From Conus ventricosus (lineage: Eukaryota; Mollusca; Gastropoda; Neogastropoda; Conidae): a stretch of 64,000 bases of DNA. The DNA lies in the NCBI GenBank assembly GCA_018398815.1, contig CM031626.1:35558482-35622481 (forward strand), in the 5' to 3' direction. The first letter of the stretch is position 1, and each line of letters starts with the position of its first letter. The notes under the pieces were generated by a model, which had not been told where the DNA came from, searched no databases, and saw only the letters and a list, made by a program, of their open reading frames with translations. A program made the translations under genes and the position numbers. Below are positions 53,902 to 64,000 of this stretch, piece after piece.

Positions 53902-54132
53902 ATTGGTTTGGAGGAAGATGCTACACCTTCAATCTAAAAATACATGGAATTTCCCAAATGGATGCTGAGAAAGAGTGCCAACAAAAGGGAGCTTCTCTGG
54001 TCAGTCTGGAGACCGCCCAAGAGATGGAGGCCTCCGTGGATTTTTTTTAAACATACCAACACATTTATGTCCATATGGATTGGTTTGACAGCGGATGCAC
54101 AAACACAGAATGAAATCATTTCTGAACACTAT
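53902..54132 (+). CDS. C-type lectin domain exon with one homopolymer frameshift
   Basis: A pyrimidine-rich acceptor ending TTCTTTGGCAG is followed by DWFGGRCYTFNLK, MDAEKECQQKGASLVSLETA, QEMEAS and, after the run of eight T at 54041-54048, a second frame FKHTNTFMSIWIGLTADAQT ending at a TAT/GTAAGA donor. W-x-GG-x-CY, C..GA.LVS and WIGL are the N-terminal hallmarks of C-type lectin domains (extracellular sugar or ligand binding). With seven T the frame would be continuous, so a one-base homopolymer error or recent mutation is likely. The C-terminal half would be in further exons, not found before LINE DNA begins at about 54590. Confidence 0.7.
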
Positions 54133-54281
54133 GTAAGATCCCTCTCTTGGGTTATTCTGAATTAAGAATGAACTGTGACTTTTAGCAATAATTTGTACCT
54201 CCTGAGAACAATAAAATAGTTTTAATAAAAAAAGTGACAGTATGTGATGGTCTGGGCGATTTTTGTTATAGCAGTCCAAGG

Positions 54282-54360
54282 TGGAGAGAGAGAGAGAGAT
54301 GAGAGGAGGGGAGAGGGGAGAGGAGAGAGTGGAGAGAGAGAGAGGAGAGAGAGAGAGATG
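54282..54360. repeat. (GA)n microsatellite
   Basis: Imperfect (GA)n with GGG interruptions. Confidence 0.95.
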
Positions 54361-54589
54361 CAGATGCAGACGTGTATTTGCAAAGGCCTTAGCCCTTAGA
54401 AGGGGGTAAATAAATGACAAAACGTGCAATTCATCAATGCAAATTTAATTTCACAAACTTAACACTTGTTATCTTAACACATCATTTCGCATTCTGAAAG
54501 CTTTATGCAAATTCAAAGCGAGCTGTTTTGTAGTGTTTTCATTCCATGCCATTAACATAACGAGTTTGAGAAAACAAAGGTTTTCTTAG

Positions 54590-55165
54590 ATACTTAAGTG
54601 GGATTAATTGCTGTCTGATTACTTGTAATACAGGACAAGAATGGGACTACAGACATCTCCTTGTTTAACTTCCAATGTACAGTTTATGTAGTCTGTAAGA
54701 GATGATCCCCATCTCATTCTTGCTTTCACAGAGTCATACATGCTCAAGATACATTTATATAATTTACCTCGGATTCAATGGTTAACCAAAATTGGCCATA
54801 AACACACCTGCTGACAGAGTCAAATGCTTTTTCAAAGTCAATAAAAGCTACATACCAATTTTTGATTTAGACAAAACTGTTTTTGAACAAAGGTCATCAA
54901 AGTAAACATGTGATATACAGTCGAATAATTTCGTTTAAATCCAGCTCGAAATTCTCCTGTAATGTTATTCTCTTCGACCCATTCTGGAGGTTTTCTATTA
55001 AAAAAAGCACTGCTGATGCTGCACAGCGAGATCCCTCTGTAGTTGTCTGGATGGGTAACGTCACCTTTCTTATATTATATAATGGGAGAACAATAGATTC
55101 GGCCCCAAACTTTTACGGAACACACCCTTATCAAATAGAGTATTCATACATTTGGTGAAAACATC
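54590..55165 (-). pseudogene. LINE B-type ORF2, reverse transcriptase part downstream of nested RTE
   Basis: The minus strand reads FTKCMNTLFDKGVFRKSLGP, DVTHPDNYRGISL, ITGEFRAGFKRNYST, FDFEKAFDSVSR (in shifted frames) and LEVKQGDVCSPIL, the order of RT motifs 1-3 seen in LINE A. Multiple frameshifts. It continues the ORF2 that is interrupted near 58362 (AGGPDGS), so the RTE element between is an insertion. Catalytic YADD/FADD is not reached before homology fades near 54590. Confidence 0.7.
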
Positions 55166-58100
55166 TATCATCATCATCATCATCATTCTCTTGCCCATGA
55201 TGGGCGTAGAGGAGAGATGAGAGACACTCTCGAAGCCAGGCACCGCCATCCGGCCCTGTCCTCTGCCTGTCGCATCAGCGTAGGGCCATCCATCCTGGTC
55301 CATTCTTTGATGTTGTCCATCCAGCATTTGGCTTGTCGTCCCCTTCGTCTGCCGCCTTCCAGCGTGCCCTGGATGACTGTTTTGGGCAGTGAATTGTGGC
55401 GTATGACATGCCCGAACCACGACAGCTTCCTCTTCTTGACTGTTGCCAAGAGGGGTTTTTGGGGGGCCTGCAAGTGATGTTATTTGGCTCCTCACAAGGT
55501 CGTTTGTCTTCCGGTCTTGCCAAGAGATCCCGAGCAAGCGCCTGAAGCATTTAGTTTCAAACGTCTGGATTCTCTTGGTGGTCTCTGCTGTCATGGTCCA
55601 GCTTTCGCAGCCATACAGCAGGATGGACAGCACCAGGGACTTGTACAGCTTCATCTTTGTAGGAAAGCTGATCTCCCTGCTTTTTCCAGATCTTGTTTAG
55701 CTTTGCCATTGCTGCTGTTGCGATCGCTAGTCTGGTCTTGATTTCTGTTGTAGAGCGACCGTCTTTGGTGAGAGTGGCGCCAAGGTATTTGAAAGCGCCC
55801 ACTTCTTCAAGCTGTTGTCCGTTCATGTAGATTTCAGCATGGGTGTTGGTTGTGCTGTTGACCAGGACTTTGCTTTTTTCTGTGCTCACTTCCATTCCAT
55901 ATGCACCTGCCCTTTCTTCCAGTCTCTTTGTCAGGTCTTGTAGTTCTTCGTTGCTGCCCCCCATCAGGTCGATGTATCTGCGAACCTCAGATTTATTGAT
56001 TGATTCTTCCTCCGATGGAGACAGTGGAGTGGAAGTCATGGAGGGGTTTCACGCATGATATTTTCCAGGAAGAGATTGAACAGTACGGGAGATAGCAGGC
56101 AGCCTTGACGGACTCCAACTGTGGTCTTGAAGTAGTCCCCTATCTGGTTGTTGAGGAGGACTGCGCTGCTGGCGGTGTTATACAGCGCCTGGATGGTTTG
56201 GACGAGACCCTCCTCAATGCCAAACTTTCTGAGCACTTGCCACAGACCTTGTGCCACACCCTGTCAAACGCTTTCCTAAAGTCAATGAAGTTGTGGAACA
56301 GGTCTCTCTGATGTTGCAGATGTTTCTCCATCAGTATCCGGCAGGTGAAGATCTGTTCTACTGTGCTTCTGCCTGCCCTGAATCCAGCTTGTTCTTCCGC
56401 CAGGTGTTCTTCCGCCTCTTTTCTTCAGTCGATTCAAGATGACTCTGAGCATGATTTACTGGTGTGGCTAATGAGACTTATTGTTCTGTAGTTCTGGCAT
56501 TGGCGTAGTTTTCCCTTTTTGGGCAGGGGGATGATGAGTGATTAAATCCATTCTGTGGGCCACTGTTTTGTCTCCCAGATCTTCTGACAAATCGATGTTA
56601 CTAGAGTGACCAATTCCTTCCCTCCATGTTTGAGCAGCTCTGCTGGAATATTGTCTGCTCCAGGTGATTTCCCTGCCGGAAGGCTGCCGATGGCTTCTTC
56701 CACTTCTTCTCTCAATCACTGGTAGTGGTGAGGATTCCCTTGATGGTGTTGAGTCCCTTCAAACAGACTGTCGTCTGGCTGTATAGGGTAGTTGTAAAGT
56801 TCTTGGCAGTACTGTGTCCATCTGTTCAAAACAGCGGAGCTTTCTGTCAGCAGCTCCCCTGAGGTTATCCTCGATGACTGACGATCTGTTTTGTGCGTCT
56901 TGGTGAGATTTTTCAGTGTGGTGAAGCATGTTTGCTGTTTCCCTTTTCATGCCTTTCTCGATGTTCTCGCACTGATTATTGATCCATTGTTCTTTGGCTT
57001 CAATCATTTCCTTCTTTACAAGGTTGTTGGTTTTTTCGATACTGTGCGGCTTGTTCAGGGCTGGAATTTTTCGTATTCTTCAGTGATCTTCTTTTGTCGC
57101 AGAGGTCAAGGATGTCGTTTGAGATCCATGCTTGGTGTTTCTTCCTCTGTCGCCCAAGTACCTCTCTTTCTGTTTCGCAGACTGCCTCATTGAAGCTGTT
57201 TGTGAGGTCGTTGATGTCATTGTCCAGGAGGTTGAGTGCCGCGAACCGCCCCCCGAGCTGTGCCTGGAATGCCTCTTCTATCTCTGGGTCTTTTAACTTC
57301 TCCAGGTCAAACTTGATGCGTGGCTGCGCAGGTTGGTACTTTTTCTTCAATTTGATCTTCATTGTGAGCAGCACGAGATCGTGGTCGCTGCCTATAAACA
57401 GCTCCGGGGTTTTGTCCTCGTCTTTGCTTTATTGATGCTTGATTTGAAGCGCCGCGGAGTGAGGACAAAGTCGATCTGGTTTGTGAGTCATTCCGTTCGG
57501 CGCATGCCAGGTTGTTCTTCTTGACAGTTTGTGGGGGTAAAGGGTGTTGGCAATGGTGAGCTTTTGGGTGCAGGCAAACTCCAGAAGGCGAAGTCCCTGT
57601 CGTTAGTTTCCCCCGTGCCGTATTGACCCACTGTTCCAGCCCAGTCTTTGTAGGCATCTGGGCCGACTTTGGCGTTGAAGTCCCCTGAACTATGATGATG
57701 TCTTTCTTGGGGGCTTTTCTGATGGTGTCTTCTACTTTCTCGTAGAATTTTTCCACCGCCTGATCTTCGTGGCTGGTAGTTGGAGCATACACCTGTATGA
57801 TGTTGATGTTCTTTGGTTTGGCTGACACACGAATGCTGATGATTCTGCTGTTAACAGGTGTGCAGCTCAAGATGCATCCAGTGATTTCTTTGCGTACGAT
57901 GAAAGCTACGCCTTTTTCATGTAGTGACTCTTCGCCACTGTACCACATCTTGTGTCCTTCCTCTGTGATTGCTTCTCCAAAGCCTGTCCCTCTTACTTCC
58001 GACATACCCACAATGTCCCATTGGTAACGTCTCAGCTCGTGCTCTAGTTCTTTTACTTTGCCGCACTGATGGAGTGTACGAACATTCCAGGTTCCAATGG

Positions 58101-58361
58101 TAATTTTCTCAGTTGGCAGCTTGTATGATGTCTTTGCCCCAGTAGCTGACTTTTCACTTTTCCCCCCTGGTGCTTGTCAGTGGGGAAGCGCGGTCGTTGG
58201 TAACCCGGGCCCCGGCCGATCCGGTATGTTGCTGGCTATGGTTGTATCTCTCATGACTTTTCTGTGGGCTTAGGTTAATCCTTGGTGGCGCCAATCCCCT
58301 CTCCAAGTCTCGCCAGTGAAAACGTTCATCACCAAATCGGAAATTTTCATGCATTTTTTTT
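55166..58361 (-). mobile_element. RTE-type non-LTR retrotransposon, near full length
   Basis: A 3.2 kb single-ORF LINE on the minus strand, ending in a (GAT)n tail (plus strand (ATC)n at about 55166-55187), as RTE elements do. The 5' end is an approximate boundary at the A-run near 58350-58361, next to host LINE ORF2 (AGGPDGS). It lies inside the RT domain of the LINE B-type element. Confidence 0.8.
55190..58330 (-). pseudogene. RTE-type endonuclease/reverse transcriptase, frameshifted
   Basis: Endonuclease: KITIGTWNVRTLHQCGKVKE (about 58110), WDIVGMSEVRGTGFGE, NIIQVYAPTTSHEDQAVEKF (about 57800), KKDIIIVQG followed by a frame change where DFNA should lie, and a DHDLVLLTMK motif (about 57380). 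RT: FHNFIDFRKAFDRVWHKV (about 56275), VGVRQGCLLSPVLFNLFLEN (about 56110), and the catalytic FADDID region (55970-55988), where one base is missing so the frame breaks after FAD. Thumb and C-terminal region: VSTEKSKVLVNS, FKYLGATLTKDGRS, LVLSILLYGCESWTMTAETT (about 55630), SWFGHVIRH, and the tail KRMMMM encoded by the trinucleotide repeat. About six frame changes overall. Confidence 0.85.
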
Positions 58362-60618
58362 CATTTTACCAATGATCCATCTGGACCCGCCCGCTTTACG
58401 ATTTCTCAGTTAAATAAAGCCAAATGATCTCTTCTTTCTATATGGGCGATTTAAGTTACTATAATTATTATCGTCGCTGTCACTCACATCTCCTTGCCCC
58501 ATATCGTTGTCAATGTTATCATGTCTTTCGAGCAATTTCTGAAAATGATGAAACCAATTTTCCAGATTGTATCATTTTGGGGTTGAATTCTTCTTTTCTG
58601 AATTTTGCGCATTGTCCAAAATGCGCTTTTGGCACTTAATGGAGGCGACTAATTTATCTAACATAATTTTGTTAAAACGCTTTCTCTTTTTCTTCACAAG
58701 ATGTTTATAATCGCGTCTGGCATCACAGTTCTTAGCAGGTCACGTACAGATAAAGTTCGACAGTATTAGGTTAACAATTTACGTGCATTTTGTTTACTTA
58801 AAAGACATTCATTATCGTACCAGTCTTCGCCAACTTCTTTTTTCTATTTACCTTAATCCTCTTCTTCATACATTCCACAGCCACTTTTAGACAGCTGTTA
58901 AAAACAAGTAACGCTTCATCAACATAACCTTAATGAGACAACTGACATGTGTATCCTTTGCTGAAATTCTGGCGAAAACCATTGTATTATGAAAAAGTCC
59001 ATATAAGTATCATTCGAAACACTTTTCAACCAAACTGATAACACTATGTTCTTTCACTGTATCCAGGGTTAAGCTGTGTAGATTAATACGTAGCACCAAA
59101 GGCATGTGGGTCAGACTCAAACACGTTCACCCAGACATTAACTTACAATCATTGAGAAGTGTTGCAAACATATCACACGATATATAAAATAATAATTCAC
59201 ACTGCAGCCACACTCAGAGATGTATGTGTAGCAACCTTTGAGGTCGCCTTGACACAACCATTTAAAATGCACAAATCCAATGCAGTGCACATATTTAGCA
59301 ACATCTTACCATAACTTTTTAACACGCTATCTTCTGAATTTCTCGCCCACGTGTAATGGACCACTCAGACATTGGTTTTCAAAAGAAAATACAGTTTCTT
59401 CTAAGTCTTGAGAAATGTTGGAAGTACGACCTATTCATATCACCACTTAACATCATATAAACATCACCAATAGAAAGTCACAAACAGTCACAATAGAGTC
59501 ACAAGCAGTCACAAATAAAGTCTTCAAGTAAAGCAATAGCATTGTCAAGATCAGTGAAATAGTAAATGGCGAGCCTTCTGGCGGTACATATGAACACATA
59601 TCAAACATTTTTAATTGTACTCAAAATAGATTTATCAATAATGAAAGAAAAAAAAAACCCTTCTGACTGAATTTTCTAGAGGCTTTATGAGTGAACAAAA
59701 TTCCTTTCTAATCAGATCGCCTTCCACGAGTCGTAAGTGTTACAGCTGGTTTACACCATTTTTCATAGCCAACAAAATCAGACGTTTGGAAATCTTCCAT
59801 AAATGATTCCCTCAGGCATATAAACATCAAAAGAACTAACAAATGAAATGAAATCTTTGTTAGATAGTTTAGAGAATAACCATTTACATTTCCAGTGAAG
59901 AAAAGTGACGTCCTTTGATTTATTTACAAGAGAGGGGAGAATTGACACATTCCTATCAACACGATCAGGTGACACAGTACGCACATCTTCAGAAAAAAGG
60001 TTAGACAGATTCAGAAACACGTGAAACAATATTTACATTTTCAACCTGGGAAAACGGCTGAACGAAGGTCAGAACACACCATGTTGTCACCTGTCTCATG
60101 AAAAATCACGTGCTGGCAGCGTGCCAGCTGCACCGCACCGTGACAACAAAACCGGTGTCGTCTCAAAATTTGTTCCATTTACAGACACAATAAAATTACT
60201 CAGATAAATTGTGGGCCGGCCGTCACCCTATCTCATTTCAACCAGTTTGTCAGCACGGTCCACAGTGAACTTCTTCCCATCAATCAGAAGGTGGCTAAAC
60301 ACCATTGAGGCTCTCTTGCCCTCTGCCCTTGCTTTCTTTTAGATGTGGAGTTAACCGTCTCCTAACATCTTTTACTGAAGCAGAGAAGTCCTCTCCAAAC
60401 GAAAACCTTTGTCCCTTGTAGTTTGCCCTTAGCTGTCAGCACAGATGTCTTCTGTTTATAGAAGACACACCGGGCAATAACTGGCGAGTCAGGCTTGGAG
60501 TTGATCCGGTGCACCCCAGCAAAGTGTATGTCCTCAGAAATTTCTAACTTATTTTTGATCAGGTCCTTCACCATATCTTCACAGTCCGTCGGAGTCTCGT
60601 TTTCTTTCCGTGGCAGGC
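58362..60618 (-). pseudogene. LINE B-type ORF1 C-terminus and ORF2 endonuclease (inverted copy)
   Basis: Reverse complement of 46828-48573, continuing beyond the gap boundary. From 60618 downward it reads ENETPTDCEDMVKDLIKN, GVHRINSKPDSPVI and DKTG-less ORF1 remains; then ORF2 from about 60029 with the endonuclease; then at 58853-58366 DYKHLVKKKKKRFNKIMLDK, WFHHFQKLLE and NRKAGGPDGS, the endonuclease-RT linker and first RT motif. Reading quality is poor with frequent single-base indels. The ORF1/LTR junction is the same as in the left copy. Confidence 0.75.
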
Positions 60619-63600
60619 TGTCACGAACAGGTTTTTGTCCAGGGTGATATTCAGGTGGGGAGATCCTACCTGTTCGTTTTTATTTCCCATCCGACGACAG
60701 AAACCCTAGCAATATGTTTTGGGTCTTGTTTTCGTTATTTCTTGTTTCCAGTGTAGCCTTTCCTCCATCCTTCCCCCTCTATATAATCTGTTTCATCATC
60801 CTCCCTCCTACCTGTAACTGTCCACGGGTTTCCGCGGGGCTCGCTGTGCCAGGTCTGACACGCATGCCTCAGTTTTTCTCGGAGATTCTCGTGTTTACTC
60901 ACCCTAGAATCGAGGCTGACGTTTTTGTCGCGGTGTCGTCTCTTGGCACTTTGCGAAAGTCCAGCCTCGAGTCGAAGACATATCTTCTCCCTGGTAGCGT
61001 TTTCGGGTTCAGCTTCATTGCTGTTTTTATTTCTTCATTGGAATCTTCACCTCACCCCGGAGTGCTATCCTTCATTGGATTGGGCATAGGGGTTTTGGTG
61101 GTTGGTGACTTGGGAGCTCTCTTCCTGCTGACCAGGGCTGGGGCTGTGGTCTCACGACCATTCTTTTCCTCGTCGGGAGAGTTGGGAGGCCGGTGTTGAA
61201 GACGCTGGTTCTTCAGTGAGCAGAGCGTAGACACGGCTAGCTTTTCACAAGCCCGTTGGTAAGTGACGTTTTGTTCCTTGAGATAGGCTTCTTGGGCCCC
61301 AGTTGTTTTTGCCCAAAAAAATTTAAAAGGGGGGGGATAATTTTCCTTTTTTTCTCTTAAAGTTTTTTTTTTTTCCCCTTTCCGGGGGGTTTGTTTTGTT
61401 TTGTAAAAATTTTGGGGTGCAGTTTGCGGGGGTTTGGCGGAAAAAATTAAGCCTAAAATTTATTTTAATTTAAATTTTTCAAAATTTTTTGTTTTTGGTG
61501 GGCAAAATTTTTATTTTTTTTTAAAAAATTTAAAGGGGGAAGGGGGTTTTTGGCCAAAAAAAGGGGGGGGTTGGGGGCCCTCATACCTTCTTCATCATTT
61601 TTTTTCCCTCCCCTTTTGTTTTTGTTTTGCTTAAATTTATTTGGTTTTTTGGGGGGTGACTTTCATTATGCTTTTAACATTTTTTTAAAAAAAAAAATAG
61701 CAAAATCTGGGTGAGGGTTGAAAAAATTTTTTTTTTTTTTTTTTCCATGGGAACACGCACTCTTTCTTTTAAATTTTTCTTGCTTTTATTTTTAAAATTT
61801 TGGGGTTGCCTCCCTTTATCTTTTTACTTTTTTTTTTGGGCCGACAGGGGAAAAACCCCTTCTAAAATTTTTCCAAACTGAATTTTTTTCGATGGACCCC
61901 ACCTTCTTATTGCCCTCTTTTTTGTTTTCCTTTTTTGCGGCTTTTCCCCCCTCACTCCCCAAAACCTTTTTCTTTTTTTTTGGCCCGCCCGGGGCCAACC
62001 CCTGGGCAACCAAATGGTCTTCCCGCTGGATGACCCCAAAGCCTTGGGCTTGGTTGCCTTTTGGTTGTTTGTGGGGGTTGGGTTGGTATTGGTCCGGGCC
62101 CCCCTCCTTCCCCTTTTAAATTTTGGGGGGGGGGGTTTTTTTTTTCCTCCCTGAAAATTTAAAGCTTGGGGATTTGACAAAAATTTGGGTTTGGGGTTGT
62201 CAATTTTTCCCCCCCCCCCAACCCCCCCCCCCCCCCTTTTCCCCCTTTTAACCCTCTATTTCTTTTTTTCTTTCAAAGGGAAAAAAATAGGGTTAAATTT
62301 GGGGCACCCCGGGAGGGGGGGGGGGGGGGGGGGCTTAACTTTGTTTTTTTTTTATTTTTTATTTGGGCCCATCAGTAATTCTCTGTATTCGTCTTCTTTT
62401 CCCTCCTTTCCCTGTTTTCTTTCCTTTCTTCTGCCGGTTTTCCCCCACCCCCCTTATATGTGTGTGCAGTGTGGTGTTTTTGCAATGGCAATAAATTTTT
62501 TTGAGGGGGTTTTTCCGGGTCTTGGTTTTTTTTGTGATGGGGTATGGGTGCCTGACCCACTTCCTGTGGTCGGACCGTCGGGATCCCCGTCCCGACATTT
62601 TGGTGGAGATGCGGGGGAGGGTTTAGTTGGGTTAGTCTGCCACTTATAGGGGCGCGGACCCCCTTCGTCTGTTTTGTGATTGTGTTTAAGTGGGAGGTTG
62701 GCTGGGTGGGGGTTTAGAGTGTGGGAAACCCCTTTTTGGGGGGAGGAGTGGTGGGGAGAGGGGGAGTGGGGGTCGAGTGTCCTCCCCCTTTACGTTTTGC
62801 TTCGCGCTCTCCTCCCCGTTTTGTGTCAATTTAAAAAAAAAAAAACCTTTTTGTTTTTTTCCGGGAAATACTTCCGTTATTTTGTGTGTGTTTGCAGGAT
62901 TTTTGCGATTGTTATTTTCCCCTTGGGTGATTAAAATCCTTTTTAACCCGTTCCTGTTTAGGTGGAAGGTTTCATGACGTTTTTTTGTTTTTTTTTTGGG
63001 GGTTTTCCTTTTTTAAAAAGTGGGGCGCGGAATATAATTGTTCTTTTCCTGGGGGTTGCTATTTGTGTCGACTTTTCAAAACGCGTTTGAATTTTTTCCC
63101 CGTTCGTGGAAACGGTGTGGGTTAACCGCTTTTTTTGGTTAGGGCAGCGCCAAAGCAAGATGGCCCTTGACTGATCGCGTGAATTGGATAATGGACAGGA
63201 TTTATCTGTTCAAAATCTTAGAGTCGTCGTTCCCCCAATCAGTGTGCAGTTGTCCTTTTTAATCCGACATTTCTTTTAGGGGAGTGGGCGAAAAGCCTGT
63301 GTCGGGCTATATGGTTTTTAAAAGGAAAGACGACTCTTTGTTGATAACAGTCTGATTTAGGGGTTTTGTCCCTTTTTTGGGAAAAGAATTTACATACTGT
63401 TTGGTCGTTTTTGAATTCAGTATATTTTGCCTTTGGGGAACATACTTCGGTGATTTTGGGGTATTGGGTTGTACTCTAACTTTTTTTTGTGGAAAACCCC
63501 CGTGACTAATCTTCTGGACTTAGGGGGAATTTTTGGGGACATAAGGAACTATTGTGGGTGATATCCCAATTGCGCCGTCCCATAGCAGTTGCGTTTTTTG

Positions 63601-64000
63601 GTCACAGTAGTGTGATTTTTTCACAGCCTTGTTTTTCCCTGTGTGGGGGCACTGCATGATATTTCCCTTTTGGGTTTTCTTATTTTGGTGGTCACTTGTG
63701 TGACGGGTTCCCCAAGCTGGGGTTGTATTATTCACTACAGGGGAAAACTTATTTCCCCACGGCTCGACTGTTGTCCCCCTTTTCGGGACCTTTTTCCTTT
63801 TGGGCGTTTGATTTCCAGTCAAGTGACACCACCCATGGATCCCTCTGATCCCTGCCCATTATCGCTCTCTGTATAAGAAGTTTAATATGTTCAGGCTTAG
63901 ACAGTCCTGTAGTGAGGCGATTTGGGGTACTACCACTCAAATGGTTATTCTCTGGTGCTCCCACTCCCCCATCACCGTCACTGCGGAAATTGGTTTGGCA
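60619..64000 (+). mobile_element. Second copy of the Gypsy element (5' LTR, leader, gag start), inverted
   Basis: It starts TGTCACGAACAGG at the same LINE ORF1 position as the first copy. The LTR runs to about 62597, followed by TTTGGTGGAGATGC (primer-binding site) and a leader; the gag ATG is at 63835 (MDPSDPCP) and the element leaves the window. It is the reverse complement of roughly 43.1-46.83 kb. The LTR is about 400 bp shorter than the other copies, the loss falling in the distorted segment after 61290. Confidence 0.8.
61290..63830. other. Low-quality sequence with distorted homopolymers
   Basis: From about 61290 the sequence fills with long T, A, G and C runs (for example AATTTAAAAGGGGGGG, GGTTTTTTTTTCCT), while still matching the other LTR and leader in outline. 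Codon-level reading here is not reliable. Confidence 0.75.

Noticed and set aside
61434..62650. Several ORFs rich in Phe, Gly and Pro
   Set aside because: They lie in sequence with corrupted homopolymers and correspond to LTR DNA in the other copy.

Overview
The window looks like repeat-rich nuclear DNA of an animal, most likely a mollusc and probably a gastropod. The reasons are an intron-containing receptor gene of the GRL101 type (lectin-like, LDLa, LRR and 7TM parts), a C-type lectin exon, many (CA)n, (GA)n and minisatellite arrays, and a dense load of animal transposons. There are no bacterial operons, ribosome binding sites or CRISPR arrays. Almost every long reading frame is broken by small indels, often in homopolymers. 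This fits both transposon decay and uncorrected long-read errors. A run of exactly 1000 N (48574-49573) is a scaffold gap.

Layout. 1-8.6 kb: a minus-strand LINE reverse transcriptase fragment, a plus-strand LINE C-terminal fragment, and micro- and minisatellites. 8.6-15.8 kb: pieces of a minus-strand gene of an uncharacterised zinc-finger family, interrupted by a FLYWCH/MULE DNA transposon (9500-11855) and by a 1.4 kb hairpin element with 12-bp target-site duplications and hammerhead-ribozyme-like motifs. 16.4-28.6 kb: the minus-strand receptor gene, whose intron carries an end-to-end LINE (LINE A, 19082-26200, 14-bp target-site duplication) whose ORF1 starts with a hydrophobic leader and a 2A translational-recoding motif. 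28.6-36 kb: simple repeats, nested tandem arrays, a Ty3/Gypsy pol fragment and a 161-bp miniature of the hairpin element.

36-48.6 kb: a second 2A-bearing LINE (LINE B, plus strand) split inside ORF1 by a 9.9 kb minus-strand LTR retrotransposon (36956-46827) whose pol keeps protease, RT and RNase H but has lost the integrase core. 49.6-51.7 kb: a second, broken copy of the zinc-finger family. 53.9 kb: a C-type lectin exon. 54.6-64 kb: the LINE B type element again on the minus strand, with an RTE-type LINE nested in its RT domain and, from 60619, the start of the same LTR element in plus orientation. About 43.1-48.6 kb and 58.85-64 kb therefore form a large inverted duplication around the gap.

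The most interesting signals are three 2A-like motifs in LINE ORF1s (two intact, one decayed), the ribozyme-like motif in the hairpin element together with its miniature relative, and the two copies of the unnamed zinc-finger family. Family names come from motif recognition by eye; no searches were run.
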